Source of the DNA: Campylobacter lari subsp. concheus
GTDB taxonomy: Bacteria; Campylobacterota; Campylobacteria; Campylobacterales; Campylobacteraceae
Assembly (NCBI RefSeq): GCF_008245025.1
Contig: NZ_CP043426.1
Span: forward strand, 558,001-622,000
Length of the DNA stretch: 64,000 nucleotides
Direction: 5' to 3'
A program made the translations under genes and the position numbers. The stretch's first letter is position 1. Every line of letters begins with the position of its first letter. Under the pieces are notes generated by a model, which saw nothing but the letters and a program-made list of their open reading frames with translations, did no database searches and was not told the origin of the DNA. Shown here in pieces: positions 33,905-46,758 of the stretch.

Positions 33905-34564
33905 GTGATGATAGAAGCTAAAAAGCTTTGTCTTGGTTATGATGAACTTGTTATAGAAAATGCTAGTTTTTCGCTAAAAGATAATGATTTTGTTTTTATT
34001 ACAGGAAAAAGTGGTAGTGGAAAGTCAACTTTGTTAAAATCTTTTTATGGAGATTTGGAGCCAATAAGCGGGAATTTAAAAGTTTGTAATAATGATTTAG
34101 TGGATATTTCTAATGCTGAACTTTTACAGCTTAGGCAAAAAATAGGAATTATTTTTCAAGATTATCGTTTAGTTCAAGAATTTAGTGTAGAAAAAAATGT
34201 AATGCTACCTTTGATGATTAAAGGTTATAGTAAAAATGTATGCAAAGAACAAGCCGCAAAGCTTTTAAAGCATGTAAATTTAACTTTCAAAGCCGATAAA
34301 AAGCCAGCTCAGCTTTCAGGTGGAGAACAACAACGCGTGGCTATGGCAAGAGCCCTAGCGCATAATCCAAAATTACTCTTATGTGATGAACCAACGGGAA
34401 ATTTGGATGAGTATTCTTCAGATATTATATGGACTTTATTAAAATCAGCTAGAGAAATACTTGGAACTTGTGTGGTAGTTGTTACGCATAGAATTCCTAC
34501 TAATTTAAGACTTGATTATCGTCGTTTTAATATAGAAAATGGGAGAATGAATGAAATCTTTTAA
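33905..34564 (+). CDS. ftsE: Cell-division ABC ATPase FtsE
   Basis: FtsE couples ATP hydrolysis to periplasmic amidase activation through FtsX at the septum. The 219-residue protein has Walker A TGKSGSGKSTLLK, Q-loop FQDYRLV, signature LSGGEQQRVAMARAL, Walker B LLLCDEPTGNLD and a switch histidine in VTHRIP. The length is right for FtsE. The start is GTG at 33905 or ATG at 33908; AAGGA is 8-12 bases upstream of the GTG. It overlaps ftsX by 14 bases. Confidence 0.9.
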   Translation: MMIEAKKLCLGYDELVIENASFSLKDNDFVFITGKSGSGKSTLLKSFYGDLEPISGNLKVCNNDLVDISNAELLQLRQKIGIIFQDYRLVQEFSVEKNVMLPLMIKGYSKNVCKEQAAKLLKHVNLTFKADKKPAQLSGGEQQRVAMARALAHNPKLLLCDEPTGNLDEYSSDIIWTLLKSAREILGTCVVVVTHRIPTNLRLDYRRFNIENGRMNEIF

Positions 34565-35353
34565 AAATCATCTTTCTTTAATATTTGCTTTAATGGTAAT
34601 GATGTTTGCTTTTGAGTTTTTAATCATTACAAACAAAACTATAGAGCATTATGAAAAACTTTTAAATAAAGATTATAATATTATTTTAGTAGGTAAAACT
34701 CATTTGGATAAAAAAAGCATAGAAGATCAAGTAAATCATTTTCAGTCTTTAGAAATTTTAAATCCAAATGAAATGATAGACAGACTTAAAAATGATATAT
34801 CAGCTAAAAATATAGAGGTTTTAAAAGCTACATTGCCAAAATTTTATACTTTAAAACTCAATAAACTTTTATCAGAAGATGAGCTAAATACTTTAAAAGA
34901 TAAGCTTTTAAAAAATCCTAATATTACTAGAGTAGAGACTTTTGCTAAAACGCATACAAAAATTTATAAACTTTTGGTTTTAGTGAAATTTTTATTATGG
35001 TTTTTCTTATTTATCATAATATTGCTTAGCTTTGTATTATTGCTTAAGCAAATGAAAATTTGGCTTTTTGAGCACACTCAAAGAGTGGAAATCATGTGTT
35101 TACTTGGAGCACCATTTTGGTTTAGATCTTTTATGCTTTATAAGATAGTTTTTATTGATTGTTTTATAGCATTTTTATTGCTTGTATTATTTTTTACGCA
35201 AGTTTATGATCTTGAATCCATTAAACTAGCTTTACAAAGTGTGGATATTAGCTTACCTAAAATAAGTATTTTCATACATTTGTTTGTGATTTTTTTAGCA
35301 ATGCTTTGTGTTTGTTTTGCTTGTGTGAATTTTGTAATGTTTAAGGTTAGAAA

Positions 35354-35357
<4 letters not shown>
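34551..35357 (+). CDS. ftsX: Cell-division permease-like protein FtsX
   Basis: This 268-residue protein has one N-terminal membrane helix, a periplasmic domain of about 120 residues, and three C-terminal helices (about 143-165, 190-215 and 240-262), the four-helix FtsX topology. The short cytoplasmic segment IWLFEHTQRVEIMCLLGAP is the coupling region to FtsE. Its periplasmic loop would bind the EnvC-like protein encoded next, and the stop overlaps that gene by 4 bases. Confidence 0.87.
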
Positions 35358-37310
<1,953 letters not shown>

Positions 37311-37318
37311 GGATAAAA

Positions 37319-37537
37319 ATGAGAGTAGAACAAATAGCTGCAAAAGCATTAAAAAAACTAAAAGATGATAGATATAAACTAGCTCTTGTGGTAGCTAAAA
37401 GAGCTGAAGAGCTTGCAAATGGTGCAGAACCTTTAGTAAATTTAGATAAAAATAAATATAAATATACCGACATTGCTTTACATGAAATAGCAGAAGATAA
37501 AATCGTTTTAGAGGGATTTATTGAAGCTAGTAAATGA
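37319..37537 (+). CDS. rpoZ: RNA polymerase omega subunit
   Basis: This 72-residue protein matches the small omega subunit that helps assemble RNA polymerase. [32 protein letters not shown] is the conserved N-terminal helix region, and the C-terminal [14 protein letters not shown] is also typical. It sits between pyrH (8-base gap) and spoT, whose TTG start lies within the last 17 bases of this gene. The pairing of omega and SpoT genes is common across bacteria. Confidence 0.9.
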   Translation: MRVEQIAAKALKKLKDDRYKLALVVAKRAEELANGAEPLVNLDKNKYKYTDIALHEIAEDKIVLEGFIEASK

Positions 37538-39710
37538 TGAGTTATTGTTAGATAAACTTGTTGATGATGTTAAAAATTGTAAGGATTTACAAAGAGCAAA
37601 AGAAATCCTTTTTATGGTCTTTCCACAATCTGCTGTTTTAGAAAAAGCAGTAGATTTTTGTATCCAAAAACACAAAGGACAATTTAGAAAAAGCGGAGAG
37701 CCATATGCAGTTCATCCTATATTAGTGGCTTCTTTTGTGGCATTTTTAAGTCCTGTACAGTCTATGATCATCGCTGCATTATTGCATGATGTGTTAGAAG
37801 ATACAAATTGCAATGAAGAAGAATTGAGTTCAAATTTTGGTGAAGAAGTTACCAAATTAGTTCAAGGCTTAACCAAAATAGTCAGTATTAGAGAAGATCA
37901 TCTTACACGCTCTAATTCTAATGAAAAACTTGCAAAATCTGCTTTGACTTTTAGAAATATGCTTTTAGCCGGTGTTGAAGATGTGAGCGTGCTTGTAATA
38001 AAGCTTTGCGATAGATTGCACAATATGCTTACTTTAAATTTTTTAAGAGAAGATAAACAAAAAAGAATCAGCGAAGAAACCTTAGTGGTATATGCACCTA
38101 TAGCTCATAGACTTGGAATTTCAAGTATAAAAAATTTACTTGAGGATTTAAGTTTTAAGTTTTTATTGCCTGATGAATATGCACAAATTGATAATTATAT
38201 AAATGCAAAAGATCAACAAATTCAACTTGGATTTAATGAATTTATTTCGAAAATAGAAATGTTATTTTTGGAAAATGGCTTTAGACAGGGTAGTTTTGTT
38301 ATACATAAAAGAATTAAACATAATTATTCTATTTATTTAAAAATGCAAAGAAAAGGTGTAGGACTTGATGAAGTTTTAGATCTTTTAGGTGTAAGAATTT
38401 TGGTTGAAAAAGTTTATGATTGTTATTTGGCTTTAGGAATTTTACATACGCATTTTAATCCTTTAATTTCAAGATTTAAAGACTATATAGCTTTGCCAAA
38501 ACAAAATGGCTACCAGACCTTACATACAACGCTTTTTGATGCAAAAAATATCATAGAAGCTCAAATTCGCACCTTTGATATGCATAAGACTGCTGAATTT
38601 GGCGTGGCAGCACATTGGAAATATAAAGAAGGAAATATAACAACACCAAATTTAGATTGGCTTGCAGATATTTCTATGCATGGTAAAGAAGATGGCAATA
38701 CTGTGCAAGATTGTGATGCTATCGAACTTTATGAATATGCAAAAGATAGTTTATATATTGAGGATATAGCAGTATATTCTCCTAAAGGTGAAATTTTTAC
38801 TTTACCGCGTGGAGCTACGGCTTTGGACTTTGCTTATGAGGTTCATACTAAAGTAGGACTTCATGCTAAAACTGCTTTTGTTAATCGCATGAGAGTGCCA
38901 CTTTTAACTGTGCTTAAAAATGGAGATATAGTTAGTATTGAAACTTCGGAAGAAGAATTTTTTAGATGTTCATGGATAGATAGCGTTAAAACAGGAAAGG
39001 CTAGGGCTAGCATAAGAGATTTTTGCAAGCAAAAGAAAAAAGAATTAAATAACAAAATTGCTATTAATCTTTTATCTACTGTTTTTAATAAAGATTCTAA
39101 ACTTATAGAAAAATGGCTTGAAAAAGAAAATTTTAATAAAAAGCTAAGACAAATTGCTTTGGATTTTAATTATTTTAAAGATGTAATTATTGCTCTAAGA
39201 AAATATATGGGGCAAAATCAAGCAGCTAAATTTGAACAAAATGAGCAAAAATTTGAAAGCATAGTGATTGGTTCTAATTATAAAATAACCACGATTAATT
39301 TTGATTATTGTTGTAGGCCTAAAAGAGGAGATGAAATTATTGCTTTTAGACATTCAACTGGAGCAACAATCCACCATAAGCTTTGTGAACAAGCAATGAA
39401 AATGATAGAAGATAACAAAGAAATGGTTTTTGTTTTTTGGAATGATAGTTCGATAAAAAGTTACAAAATCATCGTTTCTATAGAAAATAAAAAAGGTTCT
39501 TTAGCAGATTTTCTAACTACTTTAGCTAAAATGCAGATTAATGTTTTAAGTATTAACTCAGCTGATTCAGAGCCAGTCGTTGCAAATTATTTTGAAGTAC
39601 AAGTTGAGTTACCTAATAATATAGATCTTGAAAATGCAAAAGAAAGATTAAAATCAAGATATAAAATTTTAGATTTTATATCTTTAAATGATGCATATAA
39701 CAATCACTAA
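37521..39710 (+). CDS. spoT: Bifunctional (p)ppGpp synthase/hydrolase (RSH)
   Basis: This 729-residue RelA/SpoT homologue makes and degrades the alarmone ppGpp. It has an HD hydrolase domain ([17 protein letters not shown], then [10 protein letters not shown]), a synthetase domain with [20 protein letters not shown], a TGS domain ([27 protein letters not shown]) and a C-terminal ACT domain ([19 protein letters not shown]). Both active sites look intact. The TTG start at 37521 is preceded by GAGGGA (37511-37516) within rpoZ, so translation of the two is probably coupled. Confidence 0.94.
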   Translation: MKLVNDELLLDKLVDDVKNCKDLQRAKEILFMVFPQSAVLEKAVDFCIQKHKGQFRKSGEPYAVHPILVASFVAFLSPVQSMIIAALLHDVLEDTNCNEEELSSNFGEEVTKLVQGLTKIVSIREDHLTRSNSNEKLAKSALTFRNMLLAGVEDVSVLVIKLCDRLHNMLTLNFLREDKQKRISEETLVVYAPIAHRLGISSIKNLLEDLSFKFLLPDEYAQIDNYINAKDQQIQLGFNEFISKIEMLFLENGFRQGSFVIHKRIKHNYSIYLKMQRKGVGLDEVLDLLGVRILVEKVYDCYLALGILHTHFNPLISRFKDYIALPKQNGYQTLHTTLFDAKNIIEAQIRTFDMHKTAEFGVAAHWKYKEGNITTPNLDWLADISMHGKEDGNTVQDCDAIELYEYAKDSLYIEDIAVYSPKGEIFTLPRGATALDFAYEVHTKVGLHAKTAFVNRMRVPLLTVLKNGDIVSIETSEEEFFRCSWIDSVKTGKARASIRDFCKQKKKELNNKIAINLLSTVFNKDSKLIEKWLEKENFNKKLRQIALDFNYFKDVIIALRKYMGQNQAAKFEQNEQKFESIVIGSNYKITTINFDYCCRPKRGDEIIAFRHSTGATIHHKLCEQAMKMIEDNKEMVFVFWNDSSIKSYKIIVSIENKKGSLADFLTTLAKMQINVLSINSADSEPVVANYFEVQVELPNNIDLENAKERLKSRYKILDFISLNDAYNNH

Positions 39711-39723
39711 AAAAGGTTTTGTA

Positions 39724-40926
39724 ATGAATATTGAAGAAATTATTAAAGAAATTAAACGAGGAATAGCAGAAATTATTGATGAGGAAAGATTGGTTTCTTT
39801 GGTAAAAAATTACTATGAAAAAGGTGAAAATTTTTTTGTAAAGGCTGGTTTTGATCCTACAGCTGCTGATTTACATTTGGGTCATACTGTAGTTTTAGGT
39901 AAGATGGCTTTGCTTCAAAAGCATGGGGCTATAGTGCAGTTTTTAATAGGTGATTTTACTGCTCAAATTGGAGATCCAACAGGAAAAAGTGCTACAAGAA
40001 AAAAACTTGACAAAGAAGAAGTACTTAAAAATGCTAAAACTTATGAAGAACAAGTTTTTAAGATTTTAGATCCAAGTAAAACTCAAATTCATTTTAATTC
40101 TAAATGGCTAAATGAGCTTGGTGCCGCTGGTATAGTAGAGCTTACTTCGACTTTTAGTGTTGCTAGAATGCTTGAAAGAGATGATTTTACTAAGCGTTTT
40201 AAAGAGCAAAGCCCTATATCAATTTGTGAGTTTTTATATCCACTTTTACAAGGTTATGATAGTGTTGCATTAAAAAGTGATATAGAAATGGGTGGAACGG
40301 ATCAAAAGTTTAATCTTTTAATGGGTAGACAGCTTCAAAGAGTATATAATTGTCAAAAAGAACAAGCGGTAATGATGATGCCATTGCTTGAAGGCCTTGA
40401 TGGTGTAAACAAGATGAGTAAAAGCTTGGGAAATTATATCGGTGTAACTGAAAATGCCAAAGATATGTATGCTAAAGTTTTGAGTATAAGTGATGAGTTG
40501 ATGTTTAGATATTATGAACTTTTAAGTGAAAAAAGCTTAAATGAAATTTTACAAATAAAAGATGATATTAAAAAAGGCTCATTGCATCCTAAAGAAGCTA
40601 AAGAAAATTTAGCTTTAGAAATTACTGCGCGTTTTCATTCAAGTGAGTGTGCTTTAAAAGCTAAGGAAGAATTTGACAAAGTCCATAGTGCAAAAGAACT
40701 TCCTAGTGATATGCCAAGTTTTACTTTAGAAGGTAGTATTTGGCTTGCAAAAGCTATAGTAGAGTGCAAAATGGAAAGCTCTACTTCAGCTGCTAGAAGA
40801 TTGATTAATTCAAATGCAGTAAGTGTTAATGGAGAAAAAGTTCAAGATGAACAATTTCAACTAGAAAGTGGTGAATATATTTTACAAGTTGGAAAAAGAA
40901 AATTTGCAAAATTAAAGGTAATATGA
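39724..40926 (+). CDS. tyrS: Tyrosine--tRNA ligase
   Basis: This class I synthetase charges tRNA-Tyr. The HIGH-type motif is DPTAADLHLGHTVVLG (about 38-53), the KMSKS motif GVNKMSKSLGNYIG (about 228-241), and a C-terminal S4 domain (SSTSAARRLINSNAVSVNG) binds tRNA. An in-frame ATG at 39688 lies within spoT, but ATG at 39724 has AAAGG at normal distance and gives MNIEEIIKEI, so the protein is 400 residues. It ends 4 bases into the next gene. Confidence 0.95.
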   Translation: MNIEEIIKEIKRGIAEIIDEERLVSLVKNYYEKGENFFVKAGFDPTAADLHLGHTVVLGKMALLQKHGAIVQFLIGDFTAQIGDPTGKSATRKKLDKEEVLKNAKTYEEQVFKILDPSKTQIHFNSKWLNELGAAGIVELTSTFSVARMLERDDFTKRFKEQSPISICEFLYPLLQGYDSVALKSDIEMGGTDQKFNLLMGRQLQRVYNCQKEQAVMMMPLLEGLDGVNKMSKSLGNYIGVTENAKDMYAKVLSISDELMFRYYELLSEKSLNEILQIKDDIKKGSLHPKEAKENLALEITARFHSSECALKAKEEFDKVHSAKELPSDMPSFTLEGSIWLAKAIVECKMESSTSAARRLINSNAVSVNGEKVQDEQFQLESGEYILQVGKRKFAKLKVI

Positions 40927-42023
40927 TGAGTTTTAAAGCTTTAAAAATTGGAAAGCATGAGATAAAATATCCTATTTTTCAAGGTGGCATGGGGCTTGGT
41001 ATAAGTTGGGACAAACTTGCTTCTGCAGTTTCTTTAAATGGCGGATTAGGGATTATTTCCTCGGTAGGAACTGGATATTATGAAAATAGAATACATATAG
41101 ATAAAGAGTTCAATGCAAAGCCTTATGGTAGTGATAATTTTTATTCAAAAGCAGGTTTAAAAGCTTTGATAGATAATGCTAGAAAGGTTTGCAAAGACGC
41201 ACCTTTAGGCTGTAATATTTTATATGCAAGTAATAATTATGCACAAATTGCTCGTAATGCTTGTGAGGTTGGTTTTAATGTGATAGTTTCAGGAGCAGGG
41301 CTTCCTACAAATTTGCCTGAATTTACACAAGATTATCCAGATGTTGCTTTGGTGCCTATTGTATCATCTGCTAAGGCTTTAAAAATTATCTGCAAAAGAT
41401 GGCAAAGTAGATATAATCGCTTGCCTGATGCAGTTATAGTTGAAGGACCAAAAAGTGGTGGACATCAGGGTTTTACTTATGAGCAATGTTTAATGGATGA
41501 ATATCAGTTAGAAAATGTAGTACCACAAGTTGCGCAAGAAATTAAAAACTGGGGAGATATACCATTAATCGCTGCGGGTGGAATTTGGGATAAGCAAGAT
41601 ATAGAAAAGATGATGTCTTTAGGGGCAAGTGGCGTTCAAATGGGAACTCGTTTTATAGGAACTTTTGAATGCGATGCGAGTGATGATTTTAAACAAGTAT
41701 TGCTAGATTGTAAAAAAGAAGATATTGAACTTTTAAAATCTCCAGTTGGTTATCCTGCAAGAGGGGTAAGAACTAATCTTTTAAATTTAGTAGATAAAAG
41801 AATGGGGCCAAAAATTTCTTGTGTGAGCAATTGTGTTGCACCATGCGGTAGAGGCAAGGAAGCTACTAAGGTGGGTTATTGTATAGCAGATAGATTATAT
41901 GATGCTTGGAGTGGTAAAAAAGAAACAGGTTTATTTTTTACAGGGGCTAATGGATATAGACTAGATAAGCTTATTAGTGTAGAAGAGCTAATGAAAAAAT
42001 TAATTAATGGTGAAGATGCTTAG
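40923..42023 (+). CDS. Nitronate monooxygenase / 2-nitropropane dioxygenase family flavoprotein
   Basis: This 366-residue TIM-barrel flavoprotein begins IFQGGMGLGISWDKLASAVSLNGGLGIIS, the family FMN-binding start. VSGAGLPTNLPE, VEGPKSGGHQG (catalytic histidine region) and IPLIAAGGIWDKQDIEKMMSLGASGVQMGTRF (phosphate-binding loop) follow. Members oxidise nitronates or act in fatty-acid synthesis (FabK-like enoyl reductases). The cysteine-rich C-terminal segment (SCVSNCVAPCGRG) is present in Campylobacter members as I recall, and its function is unknown. It overlaps tyrS by 4 and amiA by 17 bases. Confidence 0.85.
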   Translation: MMSFKALKIGKHEIKYPIFQGGMGLGISWDKLASAVSLNGGLGIISSVGTGYYENRIHIDKEFNAKPYGSDNFYSKAGLKALIDNARKVCKDAPLGCNILYASNNYAQIARNACEVGFNVIVSGAGLPTNLPEFTQDYPDVALVPIVSSAKALKIICKRWQSRYNRLPDAVIVEGPKSGGHQGFTYEQCLMDEYQLENVVPQVAQEIKNWGDIPLIAAGGIWDKQDIEKMMSLGASGVQMGTRFIGTFECDASDDFKQVLLDCKKEDIELLKSPVGYPARGVRTNLLNLVDKRMGPKISCVSNCVAPCGRGKEATKVGYCIADRLYDAWSGKKETGLFFTGANGYRLDKLISVEELMKKLINGEDA

Positions 42024-43962
42024 AATATTTTTTATTTTTTTATTATTTTGTTTTAGTGTTTTTGCTAATGCAGAAGTTAAGAAATTTGATCAAAATTTTT
42101 TAACTTCTAATTCAGAAGAAAAACTACAATTACACCAGCAGTTAAAATCTTTATATATACAAAGTGTGATTAATGATAATAATGAAGAAAAAAATGAGAT
42201 TTTAAAAAGATTAATCATAAGTTCAAATTCTTTAGGTTTTGATGATAAAGCTTATGTGCAAGAGCTTAAAGAAAGCGGAGTAAATGAAGAAGAAATTTTG
42301 CGTTTAAAAAATGCTCTAAAAGTTATACAAGATCAAAAAATAAAAAAAGAACAAACAAAAATTGAAACTAATACCACATCATCATCTATTAATAAAAAAG
42401 AAGATAAAAAAGAAGATAAAAAAAGAAGATAAAAAAGAAGATAAAAAGAAGATAAAAAAGAAGATAAAAAAGAAGATAAAAAAGAAGATAAAAAAGAAGA
42501 TAAAAAAGAAGATAAAAAAGCTCCAGTGCAAAAAGAACTTTTTGTGCTTGATGTAAAGAAATTAGACAATGGTATCTTACTTGATTTAAGTGAAAAAATC
42601 AGCCAAAAAGACATTAAAAACTTTACTCTCAAAGGCGATAAGAATTTTCGTTATGTTGCAGATTTTGATGGGATTTTAAAAGGACCTAAGAGAACTTTTG
42701 AATTTAAAGATTTTGATATTATCGTATCGCAATTTAACCCAACAAGTATGCGTTTGGTCTTAAGTTCAAAAAAAGAATTAAAGATCAAAATAGAGCTTAA
42801 AGATCAAAGTCTTTTTATGGGGCTTGAAAAAGTAGAAAAAAAAGAAGAGCCCAAACCTATAGTTAAAAAACAAAATGAAGTTAAAAAAACAGAAGTAAAA
42901 AAAGAAGTTGTTAAAAATGAGCCTTTATATATTTTAAAATCAAGTAAAGATAAAAATGGTATTAATTTAAAATTAAATAATGATATTGATATTGAAGATA
43001 TTAAAATCAATTCTTTTAAAGATGGTAAAACATATCGTTCTATTGTAAGCTTTGAAGCTATTTTAGAAGGTGATAGAAAAAAAATCGATATTAATAAAAA
43101 TCAATCCATCACAATAGTGCAGTTTAATAAAACTACAGTAAGGGTTGTTTTAAATTCTGCCAGTGATTTTAAAACTAATCTTGATTTAGACGATGAGGAA
43201 TTATTTATAGGCTTTGAAAAAAAGGCTAAAAAAATACTGGCAAAAACTACTTCAAAAACGGCAAAAACTACCATTAAAAAATCAGGTAAAATCATAGTAA
43301 TTGACCCAGGTCATGGAGGTAAAGATCCAGGTACTTTGGGTGATAAGGGTGTTAGAGAAAAAGATGTAGTTTTAAGCGTTGCTTTAAAACTTGGTAATGA
43401 GCTTAAAAAACGTGGATATAGAATTTATTATACTAGAAGTACAGATAAATTTATAAACTTAAGAGATAGAACCTCTATGGCTAATGAAAAAATGGCGGAT
43501 TTATTTATTTCTATCCATGCAAATGCAGCTCCAAATAAACAAAGAGCTAAAACTTTACAAGGTATTGAAACTTTTTTCTTATCGCCTGCAAGAAGCGAAA
43601 GAAGTAAAAAAGCTGCTGAGTTGGAAAATCAATCCGATTTTGAAGAGATGAATTTCTTTTCAAAACAAACCTTTTTAAATTTTTTAAACCGCGAAAAAAT
43701 CGTTGCTTCAAATAAATTAGCTATTGATGTTCAAAAAAAGATTTTAAGTAATGTAAGAAAAAAATATAAAGTTGTGGATGGTGGAGTTAGAGAAGCTCCT
43801 TTTTGGGTTTTGGTGGGTGCGCAAATGCCTGCTATATTGATTGAGACAGGTTATATTAGTCATCCTAGTGAAAGAAATAGATTAACAAATAAAAATTTTC
43901 AAGAATTATTAGCTATTGGTATTGCTAATGGCATAGAGAGTTATTTTTATAAAAATCAATGA
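42007..43962 (+). pseudogene. amiA: N-acetylmuramoyl-L-alanine amidase, frame broken in a (AAAAAAGAAGAT)n repeat
   Basis: AmiA cleaves the amide bond between muramic acid and the stem peptide, separating daughter cells. Start to stop is 651 codons, close to the C. jejuni protein as I recall. There is a signal peptide (LRIFFIFLLFCFSVFANA), a helical region, a lysine-glutamate-aspartate linker, two AMIN-like repeats (about 175-280 and 295-400), and an Amidase_3 domain with VIDPGHGGKDPGTLG, SIHANAA and ILIETGYISHPSER, so the catalytic part is intact. Within the linker an A7 run (42418-42424) and an A5 run (42443-42447) replace A6, leaving in-frame TAA at 42430 and 42442. Either the gene is off or these are sequence errors. 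Confidence 0.85.
42394..42519 (+). repeat. 12-bp microsatellite encoding (KKED)n in amiA
   Basis: Ten consecutive AnGAAGAT units, closed by a final A6. Lengths of the A run in order are 6, 6, 7, 6, 5, 6, 6, 6, 6, 6, 6. The unit is a multiple of three, so copy-number changes keep the frame, but A-run changes do not. Confidence 0.95.
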
Positions 43963-45797
43963 AAAAAGCAAATATTATCATTAAAAACAATGCGCCTTTT
44001 TCTTTAGATTTTGATGATTATTATTTTAATTCTAGCGATGGTTTAAGTGAGAGTGAATTTATCTATACTAATGCTTTTGAATTTCAAACAAAACAAACTA
44101 TCATTGCAGAGCTTGGTTTTGGTATAGGTTTAAATTTTTTTCTTACTTTAAAGCGTTTTACAAAAGAAAAAAAAGAAAATCAAAGACTATTTTATCTTAG
44201 TTTTGAAAATTTTTATATAGAAAAAGAAACATTAAGAGAAATTTATAAAAATCTTGGTTTTTATGAGGAATTTAAAGAGCTTTTAGAGCAGTTTTTAAAA
44301 TTTTATCCCCCATGTAAAGATGGAGTTTATAGATTTTATTTTCAAGATTGTTTTTTAGATTTGGTATTTGGTGATGCTAAAGAAAAGTTGCAAAATTTAG
44401 ATTTCAAAGCTGATATTTGGTATTTAGATGGTTTTGCTCCTGCTAAAAATCAAGAGATGTTTGATGAGGATATTATAAACAAAGTTGCTAAAAATTCAAA
44501 AATAAATGCCAAGATTTTGACCTTTTCTTCTGCAAGCATTTTAAAAAAAGCTTTAACTAAAAATAATTTTCAAGTACAAAAGATCAAAGGCTTTAGAAAA
44601 AGAGAAATGATACAAGCTATTTTTAATGGCCTTGAGTTTGAAGATAAATTTGCTTATTTTAATACCCCGTGTTTAAAAAAAGAAATACAAAAAATAGCCA
44701 TCATCGGAGCAGGTATAGCTGGAGCTAGTATAGCTTATGAGCTTTCTTTAAGAAATGTTCAAGTAGATGTTTTTGAAAAAGAAAATTCATTAGGAAAAGG
44801 TGCTTCTGGAAATATCAATGGAATTTTAGGTTCTTTGATTTTAAAACCTGATGTTTTATTGGGTGAGTTTTCACAATATGCTTTTTTAGAGGCTAGTAGA
44901 TTTTATAGGCAAATTTTAGATTTAATTCCTCAAGGGGTTTATGAATTTGCTCATAATGAACTTATGCAAGAGCGTTTTGATAGTCAAAAAGATAATGTTT
45001 TATTTGAAATTATTCACAATCAAGCTTTTTTAAAAGATGGAGCATGTATAAAGCCTCAAGAGCTTGTGAAAACACTTTTACAAAAAAGCAAGGCTAAGGT
45101 ATTTTTTGAGCATGAATTTAAAGATTATTCTTATGAAAATGAAAAGTTTTCTTTGCAATTTAATAATCAAAAACCATTAAAAGATTATGATGTGTTAATT
45201 TATGCTCAAGGCGCTGATATTAAGAATTTTTTAGAGTATAAATATATGAAATTAAGCAGTGTCAGGGGGCAATGTACTCATTTAAAACCATTTTTAAAAA
45301 ATTCTCATGCTTTATCTTCAAAAGGCTATATTTGTCCTATCAATGAAGAATTAAATTTACAACTTATTGGTGCAAGTTATGATAGGCTTAATCAAGATAC
45401 AACGCTTTTAAAAAATGATGATTTGCAAAATATTGAAAATATAAAAGAATTTTTGCAAGGTGAAAAATTAGAGATAATGGGCGGAAAAGTAGGATTTAGA
45501 TCATATTCGAGTGATAGATTTGCCATAATAGGTCAAGCTTATAATGAAAATTTTTATATGCAAAATTATAAGGCACTTTTATGGCATAAAAATAAAAGTC
45601 AAGTAGCACTAAATGATTTTATTCCTTTGTATTTTTCCATCGCTCATGGATCTAGGGCTTTTGCTAGTGCTATTATTGGAGCTAGAATACTTAGCGCATT
45701 AATCTTTGATGAGCCAAAAATAGAAAAAGATTTTTTACATGCCACTCATCCTGCAAGATTTTTAATTAGAATGTTAAAAAAGGGAAAAATTTTATAA
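43959..45797 (+). CDS. mnmC: Bifunctional tRNA 5-methylaminomethyl-2-thiouridine biosynthesis protein
   Basis: MnmC finishes the wobble-uridine modification mnm5s2U34. The N-terminal methyltransferase half (about 1-230) has [16 protein letters not shown] (SAM motif) and [19 protein letters not shown]. The C-terminal half is an FAD-dependent oxidoreductase beginning [21 protein letters not shown] (about 245-265), with [15 protein letters not shown] near its end. The 612-residue length fits a fused enzyme, and both halves look intact. It overlaps amiA by 4 bases (ATGA) and is the last gene of this long plus-strand block. Confidence 0.92.
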   Translation: MKKANIIIKNNAPFSLDFDDYYFNSSDGLSESEFIYTNAFEFQTKQTIIAELGFGIGLNFFLTLKRFTKEKKENQRLFYLSFENFYIEKETLREIYKNLGFYEEFKELLEQFLKFYPPCKDGVYRFYFQDCFLDLVFGDAKEKLQNLDFKADIWYLDGFAPAKNQEMFDEDIINKVAKNSKINAKILTFSSASILKKALTKNNFQVQKIKGFRKREMIQAIFNGLEFEDKFAYFNTPCLKKEIQKIAIIGAGIAGASIAYELSLRNVQVDVFEKENSLGKGASGNINGILGSLILKPDVLLGEFSQYAFLEASRFYRQILDLIPQGVYEFAHNELMQERFDSQKDNVLFEIIHNQAFLKDGACIKPQELVKTLLQKSKAKVFFEHEFKDYSYENEKFSLQFNNQKPLKDYDVLIYAQGADIKNFLEYKYMKLSSVRGQCTHLKPFLKNSHALSSKGYICPINEELNLQLIGASYDRLNQDTTLLKNDDLQNIENIKEFLQGEKLEIMGGKVGFRSYSSDRFAIIGQAYNENFYMQNYKALLWHKNKSQVALNDFIPLYFSIAHGSRAFASAIIGARILSALIFDEPKIEKDFLHATHPARFLIRMLKKGKIL

Positions 45798-45927
45798 CAA
45801 GCAGTTTTTTGTTTGAAATGTTATTAGCTATATTGTAAAAATATAATGCTATTATAAATATAGAGTTAGCAATATTTCATGATAAATGTGAAATTTTGTA
45901 TCTTTAAAATAATATATTAGAGGTTGA

Positions 45928-46758
45928 GTGAAAAAATATATTTTTTTAGGCTGTATATGTATAAATACATTTGCTTTAAATTTAGAAGAAAGCTTAGGTG
46001 AGGGTGAGGCTAATATTAGCAAATATCAAAAGTCAAACACTGTTTCTAAGCAAGTATTTTTTCAAAAACCACAAGAGTACCAAACTCAAAGTACAGATCT
46101 TAGTTCTTTTGCTAGTAATTCTTTAGGTCAAGTTTTAAATTTAAGCTCTAAAGATAAAACAGAGGCTAATTTAGATTATGATGCTTTAAATGTAAATATA
46201 AAAAATATTAATTCAATACTAGATTATGAAAATGCTACTTTACTTTTAGAAAAACAAGCAAGAATAGGGCAATTAGAACAAGCTTATTCTTTGGGACTTA
46301 TTAATCGCTATGAATTTGATGAGTTTAATGTAGGTTTTAACTATTTTAATGATCAGTATAAAGAAACTTATGAAAAAAATAGTTTTGGTGCTGAATTTCA
46401 ATTTAGTCATTATTTTAAAGCATATGCTAATCATTACAATATAAAAGAAAATGATAGCGAAGATAGTACAGAGCTTGGTTTGATGTTTGATTTGCCTTAT
46501 TTGAATGTTTTAAATGTAAATTCTAATATAAAAGAATTACAAAATCAATACAACATTACTTATTCTCCAATTTCTATTTTAGATTTATCACTTAATTATC
46601 AAGATGAAAAAACTAGTGCTAAAGATCAAACGGCAATGTGGGTAAGATTTAGATTAAATTATGAGCAAAGTTTAAGTAAGCAATTTTATAATAGTTTTTA
46701 CCGTAAAAACAATATAGGCGAATTTAACCGTTATGATTTTGCTACTAGGACTTATTAA
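45928..46758 (+). CDS. Stand-alone inverse-autotransporter-like beta-barrel protein
   Basis: This 276-residue protein has a signal peptide (MKKYIFLGCICINTFAL), a low-complexity region to about 90, then alternating beta-strand segments. Order and wording recall the intimin/invasin barrel: NVGFNYFND, SFGAEFQFSHYFKAYANHY, LGLMFDLPYLNVLNVNSNI, YNITYSPISILDLSLNYQDE, MWVRFRLNYEQSLSKQF and finally YDFATRTY, where the barrel of intimin ends before its passenger. It thus seems to be a barrel without passenger domains: truncated, or a separate outer-membrane protein. The start is GTG at 45928 with AGAGG 6-10 bases upstream. It converges on rseP with a 4-base overlap. Confidence 0.55.
   Translation: MKKYIFLGCICINTFALNLEESLGEGEANISKYQKSNTVSKQVFFQKPQEYQTQSTDLSSFASNSLGQVLNLSSKDKTEANLDYDALNVNIKNINSILDYENATLLLEKQARIGQLEQAYSLGLINRYEFDEFNVGFNYFNDQYKETYEKNSFGAEFQFSHYFKAYANHYNIKENDSEDSTELGLMFDLPYLNVLNVNSNIKELQNQYNITYSPISILDLSLNYQDEKTSAKDQTAMWVRFRLNYEQSLSKQFYNSFYRKNNIGEFNRYDFATRTY

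Noticed and set aside
39688-39723. Longer N-terminus of TyrS
   Set aside because: It lies in the spoT coding end, and the ATG at 39724 has a better-placed AAAGG site and normal TyrS length.
42362-42556. A KIKK-rich frame overlapping the amiA repeat
   Set aside because: It is low-complexity readthrough of the microsatellite in another frame, with no domain content.
42333-42632. A 99-codon minus-strand frame rich in Ser, Phe and Leu
   Set aside because: It is the antisense image of the A-rich amiA repeat and has no ribosome-binding site or promoter.
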